A stretch of 64,000 nt of DNA, taken from assembly GCF_038397775.1 (NCBI RefSeq), contig NZ_CP151650.1, forward strand, positions 5,580,001-5,644,000, in the 5' to 3' direction. The notes under the pieces were generated by a model, which was not told the DNA's origin, searched no databases, and saw only the letters and a list, made by a program, of their open reading frames with translations. Shown here one piece after another: positions 41,306 through 49,235 of this stretch (positions within the stretch are counted from its first letter, which is position 1; every line of letters starts with the position of its first letter). Origin of the DNA: Pseudomonas sp. RC10. Its GTDB lineage: Bacteria > Pseudomonadota > Gammaproteobacteria > Pseudomonadales > Pseudomonadaceae. Both the position numbers and the translations under genes were made by a program.

Positions 41306-42434
41306 ATGAATTCAAGGCCTCCAGACCCTTCCTACAGTGCGTGTAAGCAATGGGTGACAGTTTTGGTGACAGTATCGCCAGAACGCGTGCCCCGGGCTTC
41401 CGCAGCCGCCCCCGACAACGATTCCGGTTTTATGTTGAGCCACGGGGAAGTGGTAATCTTGGTAACCGCCCTTTCAAATGCGTCGAAAAAACTTTTGAGT
41501 CAGTAGGTTACGAAGGATTATCAAAAGTAATAATAGGGTAATTGTATAGTAATCAACTTACCTTTTGAGGTGGTTAGATTCTTATCTTATTAAACCCTTT
41601 AAAATCAGTCACTTACGGAAAAACTACCTCTTCAATTACCCTAAATTACCTTCTCTGGTAATTGCTCAAAGTCACGTCCTGCAAGGAATACAGCCCTCTC
41701 CCGCTCCCTCATTCCCGAAATTACCTTTTCCCCAGTCCTCAATCGGGTATGGCAGCACGCCATCACTTTTTCGGCCTTTTCAAAGACTGGTCGAAAGACC
41801 CGAAAGTCAGCCAAATGACCTGCAACGCTGTGCAAGATTGCCCGGCCGTCAAATCCACCAGAGCCCGCGCCAAACATGACGTTCCGGCTGATCGTGCCTC
41901 GGCCCGCGACTGCTCGATAAGCGGCTGGGATCAACTGATCGGGATTTTGAAAAAGCACGGATAACACCATTTTTTTATTTTTCGCCCCGGGTAAACCGAG
42001 TGGTTCATGATCCGGGTCGCTGACGGCGCACCAGCGCCCGCTGTGTAGCCCCTTTGCAATTCCTGTCAAAACTTTGCAAACCGTGGAATGCCTGATCGCT
42101 TGCGAAGCCCCACAGCCGGCGTGGGCTGCAGCGATGTTTGCACTCGAATCGGATTTGCACAAAAAACGGACGCAAAGCCCGTCGGCGAGAGGGGGATAAG
42201 TGTTCTTTTGGCCCTTTTTTTTTACCGGCACGACTTCTAGGTGGGGGAAATGTTGCAGCCCTACGGATACCGAGACTACCGCCTTGCAAAGACTGACAGG
42301 CTCACGCACAGCCTCAGTGTCTGGGGTGCTCCACGCACAGCACCGATGATGGCGCGTTCCCTGTCAACATCAGATCGCATATACTCGGTGAATAATGTAT
42401 TTAAGGCTTCAGACAGGAAGCACGGAGCAACAAG
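41306..42434. other. Island stretch without a convincing gene
   Basis: No ORF here looks like a protein: the longest (minus strand, 41641-42309, 222 codons) has no recognisable domain and an irregular composition. AT-rich, with repeated TTACC/GGTAA motifs near 41518-41660. A possible -10 (TATACT, 42380-42385) lies 50 bases before the ATPase gene. Confidence 0.5.
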
Positions 42435-43505
42435 ATGATCCATGATTTTAAAATAGTGGGGTTCAGACATTTTAGGAATGTGGAGCTCAACCAGCTCAAG
42501 CGGGTTAACTTGTTTGTTGGAAAAAACAGCTCAGGCAAAAGTTCCATCCTAGAAGCGTTGGTGCTCTTCTTTAGTGAAATGTCCACTCGATATCTACCAA
42601 TGATTCAAGCGGCGCGGAATGAAAACTGGGACGCTGCTGATGAAGATACTGCAATTCCTTTGCGGCACCTCTTTCACAATCATGTACTCCCAGAAATAGG
42701 CGCACCAGGCATATCACTTTCATCTACTAATGACCCTCGATCCTTTGAGCTCAAGGTGCAGAATTTCAAAGTTGAAACTGACGGCCAGATCACGTCTTAC
42801 ACTGCCACAACGGAAGATATGTTCATTGACCCAGAGTTTCTAGAGCCTTGCATAGTCATCGAACGCCCAGGCTACATTAGGCGCTTCAGTCGACTAGACA
42901 AACTGAGCCAGATGCGGCGGATGATCAGCCCCTTTATGAAAGGCACACATCAAGTTTTTTTTGTGCCTACCCGTGGTGTGGGCGATAGAGAACTCGCGAA
43001 CTTATGGGACTTAGTGAGCCTGACTGACGCGGAAGCGGACGTTATAGCGGGTTTAAAACTCATAGACCCTAATGTGGAAGGTGTTGCATTCGTAGGCTCT
43101 CAAACCAGAGAACGCACTGCCCTAGTGCGCCTGCGAAACCATTCAGAACCCGTAGCACTCAAAAGCTTGGGCGATGGTATGAATCGTATCCTTCAAATTA
43201 TAGTTTCTCTAGTCAACGCCAAAAATAGCGCTTTGATCATCGACGAGTTCGAAAACGGACTTCACTGGAGCGTCCAACAAGAAGTATGGGCTCTAGTATT
43301 TAGGCTTGCGCAGCTTCTGAACGTACAAGTTTTTGCGACTACTCATAGCAGAGACTGCATTCAAGGATTCGAGAAGGCTTGGGCTGAAGATACAGCAATT
43401 GGATCTTTCGCGAGGGTTCAGAAAATCAACAATGAAGCAAGCGTGCGTGAGTATACATTCGACTTGCTTAAAGACTCTATTGATATGGATGTCGAGGTTC
43501 GCTGA
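42435..43505 (+). CDS. ABC-type AAA ATPase of a PARIS/OLD-like defence pair
   Basis: 356 residues from ATG 42435, eight bases after GGAG. Walker A is GKNSSGKS (29-36), signature SLGDG (244-248), Walker B ALIIDEFENGLH (266-277) and switch ATTHS (301-305). The fold order matches AAA_15/AAA_21 ATPases of the OLD/AriA type, with no TOPRIM domain of its own. The TOPRIM-like partner starts three bases after its stop. Codon use is far more AT-rich than the flanks, indicating transfer. In PARIS the ATPase (AriA) holds and releases a TOPRIM effector when it senses phage anti-restriction proteins; whether this one does so is inference. Confidence 0.82.
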   Translation: MIHDFKIVGFRHFRNVELNQLKRVNLFVGKNSSGKSSILEALVLFFSEMSTRYLPMIQAARNENWDAADEDTAIPLRHLFHNHVLPEIGAPGISLSSTNDPRSFELKVQNFKVETDGQITSYTATTEDMFIDPEFLEPCIVIERPGYIRRFSRLDKLSQMRRMISPFMKGTHQVFFVPTRGVGDRELANLWDLVSLTDAEADVIAGLKLIDPNVEGVAFVGSQTRERTALVRLRNHSEPVALKSLGDGMNRILQIIVSLVNAKNSALIIDEFENGLHWSVQQEVWALVFRLAQLLNVQVFATTHSRDCIQGFEKAWAEDTAIGSFARVQKINNEASVREYTFDLLKDSIDMDVEVR

Positions 43506-43508
43506 TCC

Positions 43509-44135
43509 ATGATGGAATTTAAGCACAAAGGCCCGAAAGTTTTGTTGGTAGAGGGCAAAAATGACGCACACTTGGTATGCGCTCTTTGCGTATATTTCAA
43601 CCTCCCTGAATCATTCGGAATTTATAACTGCGAGTCTGACAATCACGTACTGAGACGACTTAATGTTCTGCTAATTGGCTCGGAGCCCCTAGAGGTGGTA
43701 GGGGTGATTCTCGACGCGGACGCCCCGAGCTTGATAAGTAAATGGCGTAGCGTATCTACCCTACTAACGGAAGCCGGGTATGAAGTACCTGCCAATCCGT
43801 CGAAAAACGGTACTATCATTACCAAGCCGGGTCGACCTACCATCGGGGTTTGGTTGATGCCCGACAACGAAGTTGATGGCATGCTGGAAGATTTTTGTCT
43901 CAAACTAGCGCCACAAGCGGCTGTCGAATACGCCGCGAAGTGCGTGGCTGAAGCCCAACAGAATGGGCTTGCAACCTTCAGCGCTACCCACTCTTCAAAA
44001 GCAGCTGTCCATACTTATCTAGCTTGGCAGGATGAGCCCGGAATGCCTCTTGGCCTAGCGGTAAAGGCTAAAGCGCTAGATCCAAGGCAGCCGATTGCAG
44101 CCGACTTTAGCGACTTTCTTATGCGCTTGTTTTGA
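43509..44135 (+). CDS. TOPRIM-like (DUF3226-type) partner of the ATPase
   Basis: 208 residues. It has the TOPRIM acidic pattern: VEGKND (E15, D19) and VILDADAP (D69, D71), the metal ligands of OLD-family nucleases. The pattern fits DUF3226 rather than the DUF4435 of canonical AriB. It starts three bases after the ATPase stop and must be co-expressed. Probable metal-dependent nuclease effector on nucleic acid (tRNA in PARIS). The call rests on motif placement and gene pairing. Confidence 0.7.
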   Translation: MMEFKHKGPKVLLVEGKNDAHLVCALCVYFNLPESFGIYNCESDNHVLRRLNVLLIGSEPLEVVGVILDADAPSLISKWRSVSTLLTEAGYEVPANPSKNGTIITKPGRPTIGVWLMPDNEVDGMLEDFCLKLAPQAAVEYAAKCVAEAQQNGLATFSATHSSKAAVHTYLAWQDEPGMPLGLAVKAKALDPRQPIAADFSDFLMRLF

Positions 44136-44216
44136 GTATCGACTCGTTCTCAAGCCGACTCTGAACCGTGGTGCAAATTTTTAGCTTTACATCATTCAAT
44201 CTGGAGTTGAGCATAA

Positions 44217-44351
44217 ATGCTTTATGAAAAAACCAAAAGCGTAAATCAACCGCTGGCCCATCATGCAATCATCTCGATTCCATACGTCCTGACCGCGCTG
44301 ATTTTTTGTGCTTTGCTATTTGAATACTCCGGCATCATTCTGGGACTTTAA
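44217..44351 (+). CDS. Small ORF with one membrane segment, possible N-terminal part of the next gene
   Basis: 44 codons from ATG 44217, with GGAG 13 bases upstream. It contains a hydrophobic run (IPYVLTALIFCALLF). It overlaps, in another frame, the start of the 44308-45129 frame. Joined by a frameshift near 44310-44345, the two would give a protein with two membrane segments. It could also be a separate small membrane protein. Confidence 0.35.
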   Translation: MLYEKTKSVNQPLAHHAIISIPYVLTALIFCALLFEYSGIILGL

Positions 44352-45129
44352 ATTCATCGACATAATAAACGCCGCCGCACAACTCGCTACTGCGGCAGCT
44401 TTTTATATCGGCTTTAGGCAATACAAAGAAAGCAAACAAAAAGACCGACAAGCAACTCTGGTCGAAGAATGTAAAATCCTATGCGCTAAGCTAACAGCTG
44501 GAATACCACGCGTACACAACGACAGCAATCTTAATACCGACAACCTGCGAAACGAAATAAATAAGCTCTGCAATCTAGCCCATGACTTTGACATTATCTT
44601 CTCTGCCATGAGCGAAGACACTAACAAAGCCATTGCAAGGATGTACTGGCAGGATATGTATTTTAATACCTTCCAACCTCACTTCAGACATCTTTCTTAC
44701 ATTATATTTTTACTTCACTCAGGAATACCTCGGGAATCTATTGATCGTGCAGTTATGGCTGAACATTCATTACCCAGCGCTATACATGACAACAAAGAGG
44801 CCCCGGAAGTAGATCAGATATCCTGGATTCTTCGACATGAGGAAATACGACCTCATCTAAATCCGCTAGCTTGGGACTGGTTGGATCAATTTCAGTGGCA
44901 CTTCTATAACCACACCCACCTCAACGATGTATTATACGGAGTACTAAATATCGTCAGCATGAAACACCAATCCCCACTTCTCTATGCACTTTATGAGGTT
45001 AGGAACGAAACACTAAAAACATCGCCAAGATGCCATTCTGATGATATTTTGACCAATCACTTGCCCATTAGAGTGTTATTGCGTTCAGCGGCCGTGATGT
45101 CGCGCTGGCCATCGCTGAATCGGCCGTAA
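44308..45129 (+). CDS. Hypothetical membrane-anchored protein, third gene of the defence-like cluster
   Basis: 273 codons from a GTG at 44308; the true start is unclear. An N-terminal membrane segment (IINAAAQLATAAAFYIGF) is followed by a basic linker (KESKQKDRQ) and a soluble helical domain with no known motif. AT-rich like the two genes before it. The last ~20 codons run antisense over the end of a VgrG-like remnant, so the original C-terminus was probably lost at a junction near 45065. It may be a partner of the ATPase/TOPRIM pair or a chance passenger. Confidence 0.5.
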   Translation: MLCYLNTPASFWDFKFIDIINAAAQLATAAAFYIGFRQYKESKQKDRQATLVEECKILCAKLTAGIPRVHNDSNLNTDNLRNEINKLCNLAHDFDIIFSAMSEDTNKAIARMYWQDMYFNTFQPHFRHLSYIIFLLHSGIPRESIDRAVMAEHSLPSAIHDNKEAPEVDQISWILRHEEIRPHLNPLAWDWLDQFQWHFYNHTHLNDVLYGVLNIVSMKHQSPLLYALYEVRNETLKTSPRCHSDDILTNHLPIRVLLRSAAVMSRWPSLNRP

Positions 45130-45631
45130 AAGCCGAAGCCTGCGTGGGTATCGGCGACGGTCCGTGAGTATGTGACGCCAGCTCTGAGGCCAGCTCCTGA
45201 ATCAGATCGAGCGTGTCGGATAGCACCTTGAAGATATTGACCGACTCAGACCCCACGTGGTTTTTCGGTGCCACCAGACGCTGACTGACCTCGCTCACGC
45301 TCTCGCGCAGTCCCTGAATCCGCTCCTGCATATCGCCACCTACGGCGGCGTTGTGCTTCTTGCCTACCACCAGGTTCAAGTCCCGCCCAGTCGCCTGGTG
45401 CATGTCGTCCAGCGCGGCGAGCGTGGCCGTGTCGACGGAATTCAACTTGAGCGCGCCCAAGCCGTCGATGCGTTTGATCCCACCGACCTGCTCGGTCGAA
45501 CGGTTCGCCACGCCCTGGGCCTGACTCTGGTACTGCCCCTGGTTCGTACCGCTTTCCACGCGACGATCCAGTGATTGATCGGTGATCTTGCCATAGGTGG
45601 TACGCGTCCAATTGCCGTCCGCGTCGCGGCC
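45068..45631 (-). pseudogene. C-terminal remnant of a VgrG / phage-spike-like protein
   Basis: The minus-strand frame from about 45631 (RDADGNWTRTTYGKITDQSL) to the TAA at 45068 gives about 185 residues. It reads like the tail end of a VgrG or phage baseplate-spike protein: GIKRIDGLGALKLNSVDTAT, a beta-helical stretch, then LASELASHTHGPSPIPTQAS and a terminal NAITL. An in-frame TGA and loss of homology lie just upstream, so the 5' part is missing. GC-rich, unlike the AT-rich gene it abuts. Confidence 0.5.
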
Positions 45632-45941
45632 TCACTGACACCCAGATCGCCAATACGTTGAAGGCCAATCCGCCGACGGTGGAATTGGTCACTGATCACT
45701 GGTAGTTCGGTCGACGGGATCAGTCGGCCAGTACCCCGCTAAGCAAAACCCCGACAGGTTGCGCGATCGCAATACGGTTCACTACGATCGGCGGCAGCCA
45801 CCGCGTCACCCGCCCTGCCTGAGCGATCAGAGCGGGGCTTTTCGTCTCATCTGTCCCAGGGGGTGATGCGAGAGTTCGGAGCCTTAGAGCTCTAGACCAC
45901 CTGGGCCCCCATTCAGAGTTTTTTTCCTCCCTTACAGTTTT

Positions 45942-46083
45942 TGTTAAACTGTTAAAGCGTTATGCCGTTTTAACATACGACCTCAACCCATTGGCGTACT
46001 TGGGCTGTAGCAAGCCTTTACCACGTTTTTGAGTCTGAAAACTGTTAAAGCTGGAACGCCCTTTAGCATCGATTTGTTAAAGC
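45942..46083. repeat. Cluster of TGTTAAAGC repeats
   Basis: Direct copies of TGTTAAA(G)C at 45942-45949, 45950-45958, 46043-46051 and 46075-46083, and one inverted copy (GTTTTAACA) at 45967-45975. They lie in AT-rich non-coding DNA 170 bases upstream of a small gene. The form suggests operator or iteron-like binding sites. The rest of 45632-46250 shows nothing recognisable. Confidence 0.6.
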
Positions 46084-46250
46084 TTTACCAGCCGCAAAGA
46101 TCACCAGCGAACGCCATCAAGATATCGCCCTGACATTCGTCATGATCTCTAGCTGCCCGAAGAAATTGCGACAGTCTGAATGGCATTGCGCAAAGACTGC
46201 CGGAATTTCTGGTAACGTCAGACCAGCTATCAACCAATTCGGAGTAATGC

Positions 46251-46484
46251 ATGGCTAATGTCGAGGTGTACCTCCCAGCCGTAGATGGATCGGCCTATTG
46301 GCCCATTTCGAAAGACGACTCATGCAAGGAAGCAGTGCATGTTCTGTTCACAGACGACCTTGCAGCGCCACCCCATAGGCTTGTGATCGAAGTCACTACC
46401 GAGTCGGGGAAAAAGGTGGAAGTGAGCATTCCTTATTCTCATACCGGCAATGCCAGCGTGCGGATCAATGGCGAGTCAGTGTGA
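46251..46484 (+). CDS. Small hypothetical protein
   Basis: 77 residues from ATG 46251, with CGGAGTAATGC before it, a good ribosome site. The sequence (MANVEVYLPAVDGSAYWPIS) suggests a small beta-rich soluble domain with no signal peptide or cysteine. It is the last gene of the island, 100 bases before the right attachment repeat. Function unknown. Confidence 0.6.
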   Translation: MANVEVYLPAVDGSAYWPISKDDSCKEAVHVLFTDDLAAPPHRLVIEVTTESGKKVEVSIPYSHTGNASVRINGESV

Positions 46485-46582
46485 TACGCAAAAAGCCATC
46501 AACCCGGATGTGAGTAGATTTGTGAGTAGAAGACACTGAAGCCCGAATAATCCGCTCTATATACGTCGCCTGTACGAAGGTT

Positions 46583-46604
46583 TTCGAGTCTCCCTCGGGC
46601 ACCA
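46583..46604 (+). repeat. Right attachment repeat (tRNA-Leu 3' end copy)
   Basis: TTCGAGTCTCCCTCGGGCAC then CA, identical to the 3' end of the tRNA-Leu at 40542-40564 except for one missing G. No tRNA body precedes it. Probable attR of the 6 kb island. Confidence 0.75.
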
Positions 46605-46642
46605 AACAGTAGGACCTTCAAGGGGTTACGTGACTTGAAGGG

Positions 46643-46675
46643 AAAAAAACCGGCCATGTTTGAGCCGGTTTTTTT
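46643..46675 (+). terminator. Hairpin terminator after the island
   Basis: AAAAACCGGC CATGTTTGA GCCGGTTTTT with T-runs on both strands. It could end plus-strand transcription from the island and minus-strand transcription from the toxin-immunity pair. Confidence 0.85.
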
Positions 46676-46747
46676 GTGGGTGGGAATCGATCAGATCGAC
46701 GGGGCTTGACCCTTTTGGCTTCACTCAGCCTGCCCGTCGGACGAAGC

Positions 46748-47137
46748 TCACTTCCATGTAGTCCGAGCTTTTCGTTTTATCCACCGCCACACGTCATCTG
46801 CAACACAACGACCTTCCTCAGAGCGGCGCTTTCTCGTCATCGACAGCACAGTCAGCAACAGCTCTGACTCCTCGCAATCAAACCGCTCTATTGCGAAAAG
46901 CAAGTCGTACCAAGAGAGGATTTCACAAACCGAACCGTCGCCAGCCTCGTCTTTCTCGATAAAAGAAACGATATCCTTCTCTAGCGAGCGAATCGCCAGG
47001 TACGATTTTTTCTCCATCCAACAGTCAACAATTTCGTCGAGATTCAGAATGGCAGTGCGTTGATCTTCAGGTAAATACTCCTGAATTCCATCACTGAGCT
47101 CTCGCATAAAATCAACAAGCTGCATATATCCGCGCAT
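46748..47137 (-). CDS. Probable immunity protein for the RNase A-like toxin
   Basis: 129 residues, starting six bases after the toxin stop (MRGYMQLVDFMRELSDGIQE). Small, soluble, helical and acidic over much of its length, with a basic C-terminal tail. No domain recognised. The position directly downstream of a polymorphic toxin is the typical place for its cognate immunity gene. The call is by context. Confidence 0.6.
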   Translation of the reverse strand: MRGYMQLVDFMRELSDGIQEYLPEDQRTAILNLDEIVDCWMEKKSYLAIRSLEKDIVSFIEKDEAGDGSVCEILSWYDLLFAIERFDCEESELLLTVLSMTRKRRSEEGRCVADDVWRWIKRKARTTWK

Positions 47138-47143
47138 AAAGCC

Positions 47144-47986
47144 TCAGAGCACTGGGTACGCCGTCACGATAAAAGCTGGCATGTGGTTAAATTCCGAACA
47201 TTCCACCACTATTACAATATTTTTCATCCCGACCGGGGTATCCGCCGCTGAGCGTGTAATTCCCCATCCCACGTCTTCTATAAAACTCATTTTTAACGTC
47301 AAGCGGTTATTTTTTCGCAAAAAATTTAGCTTCGAGTAACCCAGAATTTTGTACCTGTGCATCTGCAGTGCCTGACTCACCGCCCATTCAGCTTTTTCCA
47401 AACTGCTAAACGTAGACATGACATTTGCATTTTGCCTCCGCTTCAATCTTTTCTGAAGAGCCTCTACATCTTTGCCAATATGGCGCTCCTTTGTATGTCC
47501 GCCTAAACTTTGCCTTGGTGCATTCGGAAACCTCTCGCTCACGACAATCGTCATTTTCCCCGCTCGCACAGAGGACACCCTGAAAGCGTTATAGAGCGAA
47601 GCGGTGGTGAGGGGCACAGCAAACTCCGTCGCCAGACCGACGAGTCGGGCAGTGGTCAGTGACGCTCCCATACCGCCGGCCGCGGACGCGCCGATCTTGA
47701 AGGCATAGGAGTCGGTGGCCCTTCCCGTGACGAGTTGATGCATACCCGCCGATGCCTGATCTGAACCGTGCACGCCCACGGCGACACACCCTATTTTGGT
47801 GAAAAACGGCTCCGGCGCTTTACAGAGCACTCCCGCTCCCGCCAACTCGACGATGCCACCAACCAGTCGCAGGCTTCCAATTATTCGGTTGGACCTGATT
47901 TCGGTTTCGGAGAGAGACTCATGTTCCAGAATGGCCGCCATTTGGGCATAACTCAGAACAACGCGGAATTCTTCCTGATCAGGCAT
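47144..47986 (-). CDS. Polymorphic toxin with a C-terminal RNase A-like (CdiA-CT type) domain
   Basis: 280 residues from ATG 47986, behind AAGGGAAGCGTT. Residues 1-150 form a hydrophobic, Gly/Ala-rich head (LSYAQMAAILEHESLSETEI; VGLATEFAVPLTTASLYNAF) of the kind seen in type VI or contact-dependent effectors. Residues 160-280 fit the bacterial RNase A fold: GGHTKERHIGK (H164, H169), STFSSLEKAEWAVSQAL and the terminal VTAYP (T275, Y277). Catalytic His, Thr and Tyr in the Yersinia CdiA toxin correspond to such positions. It would cleave RNA in a target cell. No secretion gene is intact nearby. Confidence 0.78.
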   Translation of the reverse strand: MPDQEEFRVVLSYAQMAAILEHESLSETEIRSNRIIGSLRLVGGIVELAGAGVLCKAPEPFFTKIGCVAVGVHGSDQASAGMHQLVTGRATDSYAFKIGASAAGGMGASLTTARLVGLATEFAVPLTTASLYNAFRVSSVRAGKMTIVVSERFPNAPRQSLGGHTKERHIGKDVEALQKRLKRRQNANVMSTFSSLEKAEWAVSQALQMHRYKILGYSKLNFLRKNNRLTLKMSFIEDVGWGITRSAADTPVGMKNIVIVVECSEFNHMPAFIVTAYPVL

Positions 47987-48179
47987 AACGCTTCCCTTTA
48001 ATTAACGCGCCTCCGAGTTAAAAAGCTGAGTCGCGAGCGGTTGAACCCACGGGAAGCTAGCGAGGCGCATCTTTCATAACAAGCGAGAACGTATTGCAGG
48101 TCAGCTTTTCATCCATTTCCTACCTACCTTCGCGATTACTCCTACAAGTGATCCTGCGTCCCGTAGGTTTGAACGAAAT

Positions 48180-48269
48180 GTGGAAGCGAATTCATTCGCG
48201 AAAAGCGGAACAGACGGCAGAGATATGCCAGCCGTACGAACCTATCGCGAATGAATTCGCTCCCACAGG
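48180..48269. repeat. REPIN, family A
   Basis: Arms GTGGAAGCGAATTCATTCGC (from 48180) and TATCGCGAATGAATTCGCTC (48243-48262). A further half-arm-like piece (TTCGCGATTACTCCTAC) lies at 48129-48145. The interval 47987-48357 holds nothing else recognisable. Confidence 0.87.
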
Positions 48270-48357
48270 AGTTATCCACACGTCTGCCTATTTCGGGTAT
48301 TTCAGATAATTGAGGAATCGCGGCGGCAAGCACTCCGTCGCAACCCTCTTCATCAAC

Positions 48358-49101
48358 TTAGAAGTCCTGCGCAGTCGGCCGCAGCACAATCTCGTTGATG
48401 TCCACATCCCCCGGCTGTTCGATCGCGAAGGCAATCGCCCGCGCTACGGATTGAGCGGGAATCGCCATTTTGTAGAACTCGTTCACGACGTCAGCGCTTG
48501 GCTGGTGGCCGCTGCCCAGTTTCAACTCGGAATCCACGGCACCCGGTTCGATGGTGGTGGTGCGGATCTTGCCGCCGACTTCGTGGCGCAGGCCATCGGA
48601 GATGGCGCGGACGGCGTATTTGGTGCCGCTGTAGACCGAGCCGCCCGGGCTGAACACTTTGATGCCTGCGACGGACGAGATGTTGATGAAGTGGCCAAAG
48701 CCTTGAGCTTCGAACTTGGGCAGCGCCGCGGCGATGCCGTAGAGGACGCCTTTGACGTTGATGTCGATCATGCGGTCCCATTCGTCAACGCGCAGTTCCG
48801 AGATGGGAGCGATGGCCATGAAGCCTGCGTTGTTGACGATGACGTCGATTTTGCCGAAATCCTGAACGGCGTGGGCGACGAGGGCTTCGAGGTCTTGGCG
48901 ACGGGTGACGTCGACGGTGTAGGCCGATGCCTCGCCGCCTGCGGCTTTGATCTCTTGGACGATGACGTCCATCCGTTCCTGGCGACGCGCGCCCAGAACG
49001 ACTTTGGCGCCGAGTTTCGCCAGATGGCGGGCGGTGGATTCGCCCAGCCCGCTGCTTGCGCCGGTGATGACGACGACTTTGCCCTGGATACCATTGCTCA
49101 T
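48358..49101 (-). CDS. Short-chain dehydrogenase/reductase (classical SDR)
   Basis: 247 residues. NAD(P)-binding TGASSGLGE (13-21) with the NNAG motif, then the Ser-Tyr-Lys set in ISSVAGIKVFSPGGSVYSGT and YSGTKYAV. The basic residues after beta-2 (GARRQER) suggest NADPH. Ends with INEIVLRPTAQDF as in many YdfG-like Pseudomonas SDRs. Substrate unknown. Divergent from a LysR gene, the usual regulator/target arrangement. Confidence 0.92.
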   Translation of the reverse strand: MSNGIQGKVVVITGASSGLGESTARHLAKLGAKVVLGARRQERMDVIVQEIKAAGGEASAYTVDVTRRQDLEALVAHAVQDFGKIDVIVNNAGFMAIAPISELRVDEWDRMIDINVKGVLYGIAAALPKFEAQGFGHFINISSVAGIKVFSPGGSVYSGTKYAVRAISDGLRHEVGGKIRTTTIEPGAVDSELKLGSGHQPSADVVNEFYKMAIPAQSVARAIAFAIEQPGDVDINEIVLRPTAQDF

Positions 49102-49235
49102 AACGTTTCTCCTGCACTTGCTGTGGGTTGGTAGTGATTGAGGGCAAGTTTGCAGTGGCTTTCCAATTCATAAAATGGAAGAGTTTGGCTTTGAGAATTC
49201 CACTATCTGGAACGCTCTTTTGAAAGGGTCGACCA

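Noticed and set aside
41641..42309. 222-codon minus-strand frame in the island
   Set aside because: No ribosome site, no recognisable domain, irregular composition; likely chance.
46583..46604. A second tRNA gene
   Set aside because: Only the T-arm and 3' end of tRNA-Leu are present; no anticodon or D arm upstream.
49102..49235. A defined LysR binding site between the SDR and LysR genes
   Set aside because: No clear T-N11-A palindrome stood out on reading.
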